From Parvularcula sp038749595 (lineage in GTDB: Bacteria > Pseudomonadota > Alphaproteobacteria > Caulobacterales > Parvularculaceae), in assembly GCA_038749595.1 (NCBI GenBank), contig JBCDHW010000004.1, positions 216,777 to 280,776 of the forward strand: a stretch of 64,000 nucleotides of DNA, given 5' to 3'. Below the pieces are notes generated by a model that was not told the DNA's origin, searched no databases, and saw nothing but the letters and a program-made list of their open reading frames with translations. The position numbers and the translations under genes are program-made. Position 1 is the stretch's first letter. Every line of letters begins with the position of its first letter. Below, one piece after another: positions 32,645-41,596 of the stretch.

Positions 32645-35047
32645 ATGCGATTTGACGTTCCCATCCAACGCACCTTCGCCGTTCTCGCCCTTGAGCGCGC
32701 GATCCCTGCGTTCCTGCCGCTCGCGATCACCGCGGGGATCGTCTTCGCCCTGCTCTGGACAGGCTGCTACGCCCTTCTGCCGCCGGTTTGGCATATCGCC
32801 GCCCTCATTCTTTCCGTCGCGGCACTGGCGATCTTACTCTCCTGGGGCGGCGCACGGTTTTCCTTCCCCCGGCGCAGCGACGCCCTCCGCCGGATCGAAG
32901 AACGCAACCACTTGCGCACCGGCATCCTCGACGGTGCCTTCGCGCAATCGTTCGGCGGCGACCAGGACGACCCCCTATGGCGCGCCTCTCGCCAGCGGCT
33001 GGCGCAGCTCATCGGCAAGTCCAAAACGCCGCTCGCCCGGATCAACTGGCAAGGCGCCGATCCGTGGCGGCTCCGCTATCCCGCCCTCGCCGCAATCTTG
33101 CTCGCCGTCATCAGCACCCAAGGCAGCCAAGACGGCCTCCGCGCCAGCCTCGTCCCTCAGGTGGAGCGCAACGAACCCCCCGTGATCGACGCCTGGGTCG
33201 AACCGCCCGCCTATACCGGCATGGCTTCGGCCATCATCAAAGAACCCCTCGGCCGCCGCCTCTATGTCGTGCCCGAGGACAGCGTCCTGCACGTCCGCTT
33301 GCGCGGAAAAGACGGCCGCGCCGCCCGCGGTGTGCTGACCTTTGCGCCTGAGAACAAACGGCGCCGCCGGATCGATGGCAGCGACGCAGACGGGACCACC
33401 GTCACCCTGCCCCTCATCGAAAGCGGCGCGCTCGGCATCACCACCGGCGGCCTGACCCGAGAATACGTCTTCAAAACCGTGGTCGACCGCCCGCCGCAAA
33501 TCGAAGTCCTCGGCGAGCCAGACACCAGCACCGGCGCGATCAGCCTCAACGTCAAGGTCGTCGATGATTACCCGTTGGCGGAGGGCCGGATGATCCTGTC
33601 CCTCATCCCAGGCCAGAAACTCAGCATCGATGCGCCAATGCCCGAGGACCGCATCGTCGATGCACCGCTCACCATCGCCCTGCCTGATCTCGCAGGCCCC
33701 CCGGGCGAGCGTGCCGTGGAAAGCGAAACCGTTGAGCATCCCTGGGCCGGGCTCTTAGTCAAAGCCACCCTCGAAGTCGTCGACGGCCGCGGGCAAACCG
33801 CCGTCAGCGAGCCTTTCGCGTTCACGATGCCCGAGCGGACGTTCTATAACCCGATGTCCAAGGCCGTCATCGCCGAACGGCAAAAGCTAGCCATGGCGCC
33901 GAGCCACTTGAACAAGGCGGCCCAGCTCTTCGGTGCACTGACCAACGCGCCGGATCTCTTCGACGTCGAAGCCTCCGACCACCTTATGCTCAAGGCCACC
34001 GCACAGGCCATCGCGGCAGCGAAACAGCGGGATGTTCCCGACCTCATTGCGGGGCTATGGCCCCTCGCCATTGAGCTCGAAGACGACGGCCTCGCCTTTG
34101 CCAAAGCCCAGCTCGACGCCGCCGAGAAAGCTCTACGCGATGCCCTCCGCGACGGCGCCAGCTCCGAAGACATCCGTGAACGGATCGCCGAACTCCGCGA
34201 GGCGATGAACGCCTATATCCGCGCCCTCGCCGAAAGCGGTTTCGCCCGTGCGGATCCACAAGAGGGCCAGCAGACCTTCGCGGAAACCGACCTCGAAGAC
34301 CTCCTCAAACAGATGGAAGCCCTCGCCAACCAAGGCGCGCGGGAGCAGGCGCAAGATCTCCTGCGCCAGCTTGAAGCGCTTCTGCAAGGTCTTCAGTTTG
34401 CGGAGGGGTCAAGCCCTGGACAAGAAGGACAACCCGGCAGCCAAGGCCAAGGTCAGCCCGGCTCCGGCGGCCAGCCTGGCCAAGGTGGCCAAGGCGGTCC
34501 CGGTCAACAGGCTCTCTCGGGCACCGGCGACCTCATTCAGCAACAACGCGAACTCGCCGACGAGACCTTCGGCGCGCGCCGCGGCGATCGGGGGTCTGAC
34601 GGCCTTGGCAGCGCCCAAGAGGGCCTGGCCGAATCCCTCCGTGATCTGATGAACGGCCTGCCGGGCGGAAGCGAAGGCAGCCGCGAGGCCTTCGAGCGTG
34701 CAGAAGAAGCGATGCGCGGCGCCGCCGATGCCCTTGAGCGCGGCCAGCTAGGTCGCGCCCAGGCCCTGCAAGAACAAGCCCTCGGGGCCCTGCGCGAAGG
34801 CGGCCAAGACCTCGCTGAAATGCTGAATGAAGAAGCCGGCGGCGGTGACGGCACCGCAGGAGTAGAAGGCACCGACCCGTTCGGTCGCGCATGGCGCGGC
34901 GATGATGGTCCGTCCCCTGAAGACTTCGGCCTCTACGATCCCGAACGCATCCGCGAGCTCCTCGCCACCATCCGCGAACGCCTGAGTGACCCCGCCCTCA
35001 GCGACGCCGAACGCGCCTACCTCGAAAGCCTGCTCGAGCGGTTTTAG
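32645..35047 (+). CDS. DUF4175 membrane protein (alphaproteobacterial low-complexity family)
   Basis: 800 residues from ATG 32645. Two membrane helices (about 20-70) and a third near 140-155 are followed by a large periplasmic region with NEPPVIDAWVEPPAYTGM, then helical segments and a Gly/Gln-rich low-complexity stretch (about 595-625, GQEGQPGSQGQGQPGSGGQP). The C-terminus DPERIRELLATIRERLSDPA and ending YLESLLERF are typical. The family is widespread in alphaproteobacteria and of unknown function. Proximity to ftsEX, 800 bp away, hints at an envelope or division role; that is inference. Confidence 0.88.
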   Translation: MRFDVPIQRTFAVLALERAIPAFLPLAITAGIVFALLWTGCYALLPPVWHIAALILSVAALAILLSWGGARFSFPRRSDALRRIEERNHLRTGILDGAFAQSFGGDQDDPLWRASRQRLAQLIGKSKTPLARINWQGADPWRLRYPALAAILLAVISTQGSQDGLRASLVPQVERNEPPVIDAWVEPPAYTGMASAIIKEPLGRRLYVVPEDSVLHVRLRGKDGRAARGVLTFAPENKRRRRIDGSDADGTTVTLPLIESGALGITTGGLTREYVFKTVVDRPPQIEVLGEPDTSTGAISLNVKVVDDYPLAEGRMILSLIPGQKLSIDAPMPEDRIVDAPLTIALPDLAGPPGERAVESETVEHPWAGLLVKATLEVVDGRGQTAVSEPFAFTMPERTFYNPMSKAVIAERQKLAMAPSHLNKAAQLFGALTNAPDLFDVEASDHLMLKATAQAIAAAKQRDVPDLIAGLWPLAIELEDDGLAFAKAQLDAAEKALRDALRDGASSEDIRERIAELREAMNAYIRALAESGFARADPQEGQQTFAETDLEDLLKQMEALANQGAREQAQDLLRQLEALLQGLQFAEGSSPGQEGQPGSQGQGQPGSGGQPGQGGQGGPGQQALSGTGDLIQQQRELADETFGARRGDRGSDGLGSAQEGLAESLRDLMNGLPGGSEGSREAFERAEEAMRGAADALERGQLGRAQALQEQALGALREGGQDLAEMLNEEAGGGDGTAGVEGTDPFGRAWRGDDGPSPEDFGLYDPERIRELLATIRERLSDPALSDAERAYLESLLERF

Positions 35048-35164
35048 CGTCCGCCCGCTCGGTCTCTCTGCGAAGAACACGGGTTGCTGACCACTGGATG
35101 CCGCCCAGCGTCGCCGCGCTCTAGGGGCGATCTGATCCGTAGAAAAACGTTATGGCTTCAGTGC

Positions 35165-35812
35165 TCAGAAACCAGGCGTCTCCGCCGTCCACGCAGGGGA
35201 CACCAGCGGCATCACCGGGGCACCGCCACGCTCCGACATCGGCGTCGGCAACAGCTTCACCGCCGTTGCGCCTTCAGGGAGCAGCAAGCGCACCGCAAAC
35301 GGCCGCTCGGCACTCGGCGGCAACGGCGCGCTGCCCAGCCGCAACGGCTCCTCAATCGCGATGCGCGTGCCGGACAACTGCAAGGTCACCTCCGGCGCCA
35401 CAGGATCGTTGCCGCTGTTGCGCACAATCCCGGTCATCTCAATCGCCGGGCCCTCGGTCGACTGAACATAGCGAGTCGAGACTTCCGCAAAATCGAGCGT
35501 CGGCCGCAAAGCGCCTGAGCGCACCACGGCGCCGGGACCAATCGTCTCCCAGGCCAGGATCCCAATACTGGCGGCCAGCGCCAGGCACGACCAGGCCAAG
35601 AGCACCATGCTAAACCCGTCGCGGACCGGCAACGACCGGTTCGGCTGGGGCGGATCAAGCCGCTCCTGGGCCGCGGCCGCGGCAGCTTTTGCCGCGTTCT
35701 CCGCCTGGGTGATGCGTTCGCGCAAACGATCGGCCAGCTCGCGCTCGGCTGCGCGGCTGCGACCTCGCGATGCGGGGGGAAAAGGATCACGTTTCTGAGC
35801 AGGAAGAGTCAT
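35165..35812 (-). CDS. Single-pass membrane protein upstream of ftsE
   Basis: 215 residues. A basic, Ala-rich cytoplasmic N-terminus (coiled-coil-like ELADRLRERITQAENAAKA) precedes one membrane helix (about 68-90) and a beta-rich periplasmic domain (about 100-205; TGIVRNSGNDPVAPEVTLQL). Alphaproteobacteria often carry a zinc-ribbon MJ0042/DUF3426-type protein next to ftsE; the periplasmic part resembles DUF3426, but the zinc ribbon is absent here. It is divergent from ftsE, with starts 36 bp apart. Confidence 0.65.
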   Translation of the reverse strand: MTLPAQKRDPFPPASRGRSRAAERELADRLRERITQAENAAKAAAAAAQERLDPPQPNRSLPVRDGFSMVLLAWSCLALAASIGILAWETIGPGAVVRSGALRPTLDFAEVSTRYVQSTEGPAIEMTGIVRNSGNDPVAPEVTLQLSGTRIAIEEPLRLGSAPLPPSAERPFAVRLLLPEGATAVKLLPTPMSERGGAPVMPLVSPAWTAETPGF

Positions 35813-35847
35813 TGCGCTCGGCCTCCGGAACGCGGCAAGTGATTGGA

Positions 35848-36576
35848 ATGACGACCCCCGTCCCCGAAGAACCCATCGTCGCTTTGGACAATGTCCACCT
35901 GACCTATGACGGTGCGCGCGAAGTCTTGCGCGGCACGTCGTTTGCCCTGCGGCCGGGTGATTTCCGCTTCCTCACGGGACCCAGCGGCGCGGGCAAGACG
36001 AGCCTGTTGAAGCTGATCTACGCTGCACATTTCGCCACATCGGGGCGAGTCGCCGTTTTCGGCCACAACCTTGGACACACCCTTCCCGATGCGCTGCCCC
36101 CGCTGCGGCGCCGGATCGGTGTGGTCTTTCAAGAATTCCGGTTGTTGGATCATCTTACGGCGTTCGAAAATGTGGCCCTGCCAATGCGGGTTTTGGGTCA
36201 TTCGCCAAGCGTTTACCGTGATGACGTCATAGAACTCTTAACCTGGGTCGGATTGGGACACAGGATTGATGCGCCGCCCACGGTTTTATCAGGCGGCGAA
36301 AAACAGCGGGTGGCCCTCGCCCGGGCTCTTGTCTCAAAACCGGACTTGATCCTCGCCGATGAACCGACCGGGAATGTGGATCCTGTCGTCGGCGAAAAAA
36401 TCATGCGTCTGCTCCTTGAGCTCAACCGGCTGGGCACAGCCGTCATTGTTGCGACCCATGACCTGACCTTGGTTCGTGGCCTGAAGCAGCCGATATTGCG
36501 GCTAAAGGATGGCCAAGTGACGTTGCATGGGCCGATGCCGAGCGAAGTCACCGAAGCGAGCTCTGGAGCCGCGTAG
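35848..36576 (+). CDS. ftsE: Cell division ATP-binding protein FtsE
   Basis: 242 residues. ABC ATPase motifs are intact: Walker A GPSGAGKTS, Q-loop VVFQEFRLLDHLTAFENVAL, signature LSGGEKQRVALARAL, Walker B LILADEPTGNVDP and the switch His in VATHDL. FtsEX links divisome constriction to periplasmic peptidoglycan hydrolases. ATG 35848 is preferred; the open frame from 35770 overlaps the divergent neighbour. Its stop abuts the ftsX start. Confidence 0.93.
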   Translation: MTTPVPEEPIVALDNVHLTYDGAREVLRGTSFALRPGDFRFLTGPSGAGKTSLLKLIYAAHFATSGRVAVFGHNLGHTLPDALPPLRRRIGVVFQEFRLLDHLTAFENVALPMRVLGHSPSVYRDDVIELLTWVGLGHRIDAPPTVLSGGEKQRVALARALVSKPDLILADEPTGNVDPVVGEKIMRLLLELNRLGTAVIVATHDLTLVRGLKQPILRLKDGQVTLHGPMPSEVTEASSGAA

Positions 36577-37515
36577 ATGAGCGAGACGGAACCCACGCTC
36601 CCCCCCGTGCGCAGCGGCAAGGCGCCGATCTTGCCTGAGAACGGCATCAGCGGCTTTTCCTTGGCGCTGGTGATTGGCGTTCTGGCCTTCCTCGCCGGGA
36701 TCGCGTTGACGGGATTTTTCGCCGTCGATGCCGCCGTGCGCAGTTGGTCAGGCGAGCTGACAGGCACGATCACGGTCCAGGTGCGGGGCATGTCGCCGGC
36801 TGAGATCGAGGCTGCTGCCCTCGCTGCCGAAGCGGTGCTCGCCGAGACCGATGGGCTCTCCGCCGTCGCGCCGATGCCCCGCTCCGAAAGCGAAGCGCTG
36901 CTCCGCCCCTGGCTTGGCGAAGGAAACCTCCCGGATGACCTGCCGCTTCCTCTTTTGATCACCGCCGAAGTAACGCCCGAGCTGCGCGCCAATCTCGGCC
37001 CACTCCGCGCCCGGCTGGTCGAAGAAGTTCCCGGCGCCAGCCTGAATGACCACGGCGCCTGGACCGATCAATTGGTCGGCGCCGCCCGGCGGATGCGCGG
37101 CCTCGCCTTTGTCGCCTTCGCCATGATCACCGCCGCCGCCGCCAGCGTCATCGTCTTCGCCGCGCGCTCCGGCCTCGCCGCGCATAAGAACATCATCGAG
37201 GTCCTGCATCTCGTCGGCGCCACGGACAGCTTCATCGCCGGGCAAATCGGCCGCCGCTACTTGCTGCTGGGCTTCCTTGGCGGCGCAGGCGGCGCTGTGG
37301 CCGCATGGGTGACCGCCAAGTTCCTGGCGCTGATCACCGATGACGCCGGCGGCTTCCTGCCCGCCTTCTCCATCGACACCCGCACCGCGCTCTGGATGCT
37401 CGTCATCCCCCTCCTGCTCGGCAGCCTCTCAACCATCAGCGCACGGATCGCCGTGATCCGCACCCTGAAGAAAGACCGCTACAGCCACCTCACCAACGCC
37501 GCTTCCTTTCGCTAG
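36577..37515 (+). CDS. ftsX: Cell division protein FtsX
   Basis: 312 residues. The layout is typical: a cytoplasmic N-terminus, first helix (about 27-52), periplasmic domain (about 55-175; GTITVQVRGMSPAEIEAAAL), and three C-terminal helices with FAARSGLAAHKNIIEVLHLV, the coupling region towards FtsE. It immediately follows ftsE with no spacer. FtsX is the membrane half of the complex that activates amidases or their regulators at the septum. Confidence 0.92.
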   Translation: MSETEPTLPPVRSGKAPILPENGISGFSLALVIGVLAFLAGIALTGFFAVDAAVRSWSGELTGTITVQVRGMSPAEIEAAALAAEAVLAETDGLSAVAPMPRSESEALLRPWLGEGNLPDDLPLPLLITAEVTPELRANLGPLRARLVEEVPGASLNDHGAWTDQLVGAARRMRGLAFVAFAMITAAAASVIVFAARSGLAAHKNIIEVLHLVGATDSFIAGQIGRRYLLLGFLGGAGGAVAAWVTAKFLALITDDAGGFLPAFSIDTRTALWMLVIPLLLGSLSTISARIAVIRTLKKDRYSHLTNAASFR

Positions 37516-37561
37516 ACGCCATAGTCGATAGAAACGACCGGAACTCGCCAGACGCAGTTAT

Positions 37562-37822
37562 TCACATCGAATGATCAGGTCCGATTAGGTTGCGAAATTG
37601 AGCAAGAATTTCTGCACGCGCGTCTTCTATTGATCCAAATATATGCGGCCGTGGCAGCATGTCCTGCGACCAGTAGAATGCGCCTTCGTCTTCATCAAAG
37701 AGTTTTCGTTCGATGTAAAACTCGAAGAGGCGATCGAACCGTATGCGAATAGAAAATACCGTTTTGCCGTCAACGCTTCCCAACCAGTCAACTTCATTCA
37801 CACGCGGGACGCGATCTGTCAT
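37562..37822 (-). CDS. Hypothetical protein, lower G+C
   Basis: 86 residues from ATG 37822 (frame open to 37870). MTDRVPRVNEVDWLGSVDGK opens a soluble, acidic, probably alpha/beta protein with many aromatics (FYIERKLFDEDEGAFYWSQD). No family recognised. Its codon use and base composition are visibly less G+C-rich than ftsX and msrA beside it, suggesting later acquisition. No partner gene is adjacent. Confidence 0.55.
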   Translation of the reverse strand: MTDRVPRVNEVDWLGSVDGKTVFSIRIRFDRLFEFYIERKLFDEDEGAFYWSQDMLPRPHIFGSIEDARAEILAQFRNLIGPDHSM

Positions 37823-37928
37823 TAATCCCCCATACCGAGAGAGTGGCCTGAGTGCCCCTTCTCTATTCAAGACCTGCCATCAACATTGAACTAGCGCCAA
37901 AATCGGCCATCGTGATCCTGCCTGCAGG

Positions 37929-38447
37929 CTAAGCCGCCGCGTCGTCCAGGGTCCAGTCGGGGCGGACGTAGTGGCAGGTATAGCCGTTGGGATATTTCTG
38001 CAGGTAGTCCTGGTGGAAGTCCTCGGCCTCCCAAAACGGCATCGCGGGCGCGAGCTCCGTCACCACAGGACCCGGCCATTTGCCCGACGCGTTCACCGCA
38101 GCCATCACCTTCTCGGCCGTCTCTTTCTGCTCATCGTCCTGGTACCAAATCGCCGAGCGGTATTGGCTTCCGCGATCATTCCCCTGCCGATCCTTCGTCG
38201 TCGGATCATGGATCTGGAAAAACCAGCGCAGCAGCTTTTCGTAGCTCATCACCGCTGGGTCGTAGCGTATCTCCAGCGCCTCGGCATGGCCGGTCTGCCC
38301 GGTCTTCACGTCATTGTACGTCGCATTGTCCAGGGTCCCGCCGGTATAGCCGACCCGCGTGCCGTGGACCCCGGGCTGGTGCCGGATCAGCTCCTCCATG
38401 CCCCAAAAACACCCGCCAGCAAGGACCGCAATTTTCGTCTCACTCAT
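37929..38447 (-). CDS. msrA: Peptide methionine sulfoxide reductase MsrA
   Basis: 172 residues. The catalytic Cys is in LAGGCFWGMEELIR; GVHGTRVGYTGGTLDNATYN, GHAEALEIRYDP and YRSAIWYQDDEQ are also family blocks. It reduces the S form of methionine sulfoxide in oxidised proteins. YPNGYTCHYVR near the end supplies one possible resolving cysteine. No signal peptide, so cytoplasmic. MsrB is not beside it. Confidence 0.95.
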   Translation of the reverse strand: MSETKIAVLAGGCFWGMEELIRHQPGVHGTRVGYTGGTLDNATYNDVKTGQTGHAEALEIRYDPAVMSYEKLLRWFFQIHDPTTKDRQGNDRGSQYRSAIWYQDDEQKETAEKVMAAVNASGKWPGPVVTELAPAMPFWEAEDFHQDYLQKYPNGYTCHYVRPDWTLDDAAA

Positions 38448-38475
38448 CTCACATCACTCCGTAACGTCGCGCGGA

Positions 38476-39096
38476 TCAGGACTGGCTAAACATCAGCGAC
38501 ACTGTCACCGGCACGGCAAAGCTGATCGATTCAAGACCCGCCACATTGCGCAGCATCTCCACCCCGCCGTCGAGGCCAAAGTCATAGGCTGTCGTCAGCA
38601 CCGGCGACGCGGTCTCCACAAGAACATCCGTCCCGCTGACCCGGGTCACATACATGTCCGCGTCATATTCTGCTTCCAGACCGTGCAGCGACACCGTGAT
38701 CGGCACCAGCTGCCGGCTTCGCTCGCCGACTTCCAGAGACGAGAACGTCTCCATCGGTACATCGGCAGAGATCTGCGCGTTGGCGAATTTCGCTGTCTCG
38801 AACAGCATCTCGCGCATCCGCTCGTTCCGGATGTCGACGTTGGTTTCCACGCTATCGAGGCCGATTGTCAGCGACGCCGCGCCTTCAGGGCCCACCGCGC
38901 CGGTAATGTCGGTGAACGTATGGGACTCGGCCAGCTCGCCGCCTTTGACCGACACAAAGGCCAGGTGCGATTGCTCAGCATCAAGCTGCCACGCAGCCGA
39001 GAGGTCGGCACCAGGGGCAGCAGGCGCTGATGTCGTCGATGGGCTGCCGCATGCGGCCAAGGCAAGAAAGGTACCCGCTGCAAATAAAGCTCTCAT
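38476..39096 (-). CDS. YceI-like lipoprotein
   Basis: 206 residues. ATG 39096 has GGAGGAGACC directly upstream and gives a lipoprotein signal MRALFAAGTFLALAAC (lipobox LAAC). After a Ser/Pro/Ala linker comes AAWQLDAEQSHLAFVSVKGG, which opens a YceI lipocalin-like barrel that in related proteins binds polyisoprenoid lipids. GLDSVETNVDIRNERMREML fits the same family. It is 28 bp upstream of msrA and may be co-transcribed. Confidence 0.8.
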   Translation of the reverse strand: MRALFAAGTFLALAACGSPSTTSAPAAPGADLSAAWQLDAEQSHLAFVSVKGGELAESHTFTDITGAVGPEGAASLTIGLDSVETNVDIRNERMREMLFETAKFANAQISADVPMETFSSLEVGERSRQLVPITVSLHGLEAEYDADMYVTRVSGTDVLVETASPVLTTAYDFGLDGGVEMLRNVAGLESISFAVPVTVSLMFSQS

Positions 39097-39312
39097 GGTC
39101 TCCTCCAAAGGGCCAAGGGCGCGCCCGGCGCGCGCCGCGGGCTTAAACTAAGACGTTTTCCGCTGAGGTCGAGATCACCAGCGCCAAGGCTCCAGCGACG
39201 TTCCGTCACGACGCCCGCCAGGCATGGCGACGGCTGGTCGCGTTTGTCGACGGCCCCGCGCGCGATACGACCGCTCACAGTTTTGTGATCGTTTGCGTGA
39301 GGACCCGACAGA

Positions 39313-39855
39313 ATGCCGTTTCGTGAGATCGCTCCAGGCGATCTGGGTCCTTACATCTCCCTTGCCGATGAAAATTTGAAACTGATCTCCGTTTTCGACG
39401 ACATCAAGTATGATCGCGCCGACGCCGATATGCTCAGCCCCGCCATGCGCCAGCATCTGGTGAAGACGCTCAAACCGCTCGGGTTCAAACAAACATCGGG
39501 CACGGTGCTGAAGCACCAAGCCACAGGCGTCCGGTGCATCATCCCAAAGTTCCACGCCCTGGGCGCATCGCCCTTTGACATTACACAGTTCACGGACAAA
39601 GGCGCAGACGACTACTACGTCCTCACGCCCACCCAAACGGCGTGCCAGTTCATCGACAATTATGGTCTTGAAGAGGCGGTCAGCGCGATCCGTACCCTGA
39701 TCAAAAGCCAGCCGATCAATATCTACCGGCTGATGGACTATCTCGAAGCCAAACCGGCGCACGAAGCGTTCTTCCAAGCGATCGGCCACCTCAAATACGT
39801 CCAGCGCGAAGCGATTGAGGGCAAAACGCTCCGCCGCATGCGCGCCCTCGGCTGA
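39313..39855 (+). CDS. Hypothetical protein
   Basis: 180 residues, soluble, no signal peptide. It starts MPFREIAPGDLGPYISLADE and is mixed alpha/beta up to about residue 120 (LGFKQTSGTVLKHQATGVRC, YYVLTPTQTACQFIDNYGLE), then helical with IKSQPINIYRLMDYLEAKPA. No catalytic motif or family recognised. Base composition is like the core genes around it. It stands alone, with 216 bp upstream and 71 bp to the next gene on the other strand. Confidence 0.65.
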   Translation: MPFREIAPGDLGPYISLADENLKLISVFDDIKYDRADADMLSPAMRQHLVKTLKPLGFKQTSGTVLKHQATGVRCIIPKFHALGASPFDITQFTDKGADDYYVLTPTQTACQFIDNYGLEEAVSAIRTLIKSQPINIYRLMDYLEAKPAHEAFFQAIGHLKYVQREAIEGKTLRRMRALG

Positions 39856-39926
39856 TCACAACGCTCCGTTCACAAAAAAGCGCCGCAGGCTAAGCTCCCG
39901 ACACATAGCTTCGACGTCGATGCTCG

Positions 39927-40118
39927 CTATTCTCCATCTGAGGCTGCGTTCGAGCGGTGTTTGATCCAGAGGAATGCTGTGATCTCCCCGACGATGAGGA
40001 CGACCGGAGCTCCGTAAAATAGCACGTCTCGAAGGACGCCGTCAGCGATCATCAAAGAAGCGACCAGCATGATGATTGCCAGCCACGCAGCAGCAAGTAT
40101 CGGCCAGATCTTGTCCAT
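39927..40118 (-). CDS. Small two-helix membrane protein
   Basis: 63 residues: MDKIWPILAAAWLAIIMLVA and VLFYGAPVVLIVGEITAFLW give two membrane helices, with a polar tail HRSNAASDGE. No family recognised. It ends the intact genes before the IS5 remnant, whose border may lie just 25 bp upstream. Could also be spurious, but the helix pattern favours a real small membrane protein. Confidence 0.45.
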   Translation of the reverse strand: MDKIWPILAAAWLAIIMLVASLMIADGVLRDVLFYGAPVVLIVGEITAFLWIKHRSNAASDGE

Positions 40119-40142
40119 TTTATCAGATCCCTGTCGGTAGCT

Positions 40143-40557
40143 TCAGAGCCAATAGCTTACGGTTGCGGCGAGGCATACCGCCGAGAGGAAAACATCGGCC
40201 TTCCTGTCGTAGCTGGTACCGATGCGACGGAAGTCTTTCAGCCATCCAAACATGCGGTCGAACAGCGGAACTGTCGATCAGGGTTTGGCTGGGTGGCCCA
40301 CCGGCATCGGCCAGGGCAATAAATATGTCATGCCAGACTCCTTTCTCCGCCCACCGAACGAAGCTGTTGCAGAGCGTCTTGCGAGGACCATAGTCCGGCG
40401 GTGCGTCTACCCACCGGCAACCCGACTTCAGGACGTGCACGATGCCCGATATCACACAGCCATCATCGACACCCGGCACACCGCCAACCTTGTCAGGCAA
40501 GAGCGGCCTCAGACGCGCAAACTGCTCTTCGCTGAGCCAGAACAGGTGATCAGACAT
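40143..40557 (-). pseudogene. IS5-family transposase remnant (internal deletion and frameshift)
   Basis: Starting at ATG 40557, the frame reads SEEQFARLRPLLPDKVGG, GCRWVDAPPDYGPRKTLCN and ALADAGGPPSQTLIDSS, the N-terminal part of an IS5-type DDE transposase. It then jumps, in a different frame, to DRMFGWLKDFRRIGTSYDRK and FLSAVCLAATVSYWL ending at 40143, which is the transposase C-terminus. The middle, with most of the catalytic domain, is gone. Clear terminal repeats were not found. An immobile scar. Confidence 0.82.
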
Positions 40558-40667
40558 CTGTAGGTCTTCCTTCGAAGACCGTGAATCAACATCCTCCTCA
40601 GCTCTCAACCACAGTAATGGGTCCGCAGGCTGAGCCAACGGCGCTTCTTTGTTGGTGTTTTGAGGCG

Positions 40668-41360
40668 TTAGCGCTTGCGCAGCTTCCGGAACAAACCAGC
40701 GCCAAACGCACCGCCTAACAGGAGGCCAGCGGCTGGGACCGGCACCGGATCGACGTCCACATCGCCAAGCTTGATGAAGACCAAGTTCGCGCTGTTGCCG
40801 CCATTAACGATGCCCAAGGTGCCCTCAAGCACAAGGCCGTCCGTGACGAAGTCTTCGCTGAAGAAGACTTTGCTCTCGCCCGAGTTCCCGTCGGTGAAAT
40901 CCCCAACCGTCGTCGAGAACGCGTGCCCGTTGATCGACGTGATGTTCACCTGCGACAGGCGGTTGGCGAAAATCTCAACCGCGTTGCCAAGCTGCATCGG
41001 CCGCGGCTCGTCCCAAGTCAGCGTCACACCGCCAACATCCAGCGTACCAACACCCGCGGTGGTCACCTCAAAGCGAAAGCTCTGCCCCGCCGCATCCTCA
41101 ATCCAGGTGTAGTTCGCTTCAACAAACGTACGCGGATTATTCGGCTGGCTCGTCTGCGGACCAAGGCCCAATTCCCAGGTGTTCGGGTTACCGCCGCGCA
41201 GCTCAGCGCCGTGGGTTCCCGCGCCGCCCATGCTGAACGACGAGAACGTCGCGGCCTGGGTCGGATCCGTCACTTCCACCACCGTCGACGCCGAAGCCGC
41301 GGTGAAAGCAAAGCCCGCAGCGCCAATCGCAGCCGCGGCAAGTTTGATATTCATCGTCAT
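40668..41360 (-). CDS. VPxPA-CTERM (PEP-CTERM-like) secreted protein
   Basis: 230 residues. A signal peptide (MTMNIKLAAAAIGAAGFAFT to ASAS) leads to a beta-rich choice-of-anchor type domain and then VPVPAAGLLLGGAFGAGLFR followed by KLRKR: a motif, a membrane helix and a basic end, as in exosortase-sorted proteins of alphaproteobacteria. Such proteins are cut and anchored or released by exosortase, often in exopolysaccharide producers. No exosortase is in the window. ATG 41360 has GGGGGA six bases upstream. Confidence 0.82.
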   Translation of the reverse strand: MTMNIKLAAAAIGAAGFAFTAASASTVVEVTDPTQAATFSSFSMGGAGTHGAELRGGNPNTWELGLGPQTSQPNNPRTFVEANYTWIEDAAGQSFRFEVTTAGVGTLDVGGVTLTWDEPRPMQLGNAVEIFANRLSQVNITSINGHAFSTTVGDFTDGNSGESKVFFSEDFVTDGLVLEGTLGIVNGGNSANLVFIKLGDVDVDPVPVPAAGLLLGGAFGAGLFRKLRKR

Positions 41361-41432
41361 AGCAAATCCCCCGCTATTCAAAGACGCGCTCACCATAACC
41401 CAGAGCCGTCCGCGCATTCAAAGCAAATTTGG

Positions 41433-41444
41433 CTTAACGTTAAG
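41433..41444. promoter_or_regulatory. Perfect palindrome upstream of the VPxPA-CTERM gene
   Basis: CTTAACGTTAAG is a 12-bp perfect palindrome, extendable to 16 bp with one mismatch on each side, located 73 bp before the gene start. It lies in the only AT-rich patch of this 236-bp gap, where an operator could be. No known regulator was matched. Confidence 0.3.
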
Positions 41445-41596
41445 GCAGCCCAGCTGAAAAAAACGTGCGCTTTCCGATTGATGCGGAGCTCACAAGACAT
41501 CCCGCAACCCCGCCGCTATAGCCTCCTGATGGACCGATTTCGTCTGCGCCTTCCCGCCGTTCGTTTGATCATCCCCGCCCCCGGGCAACGCCGCCC

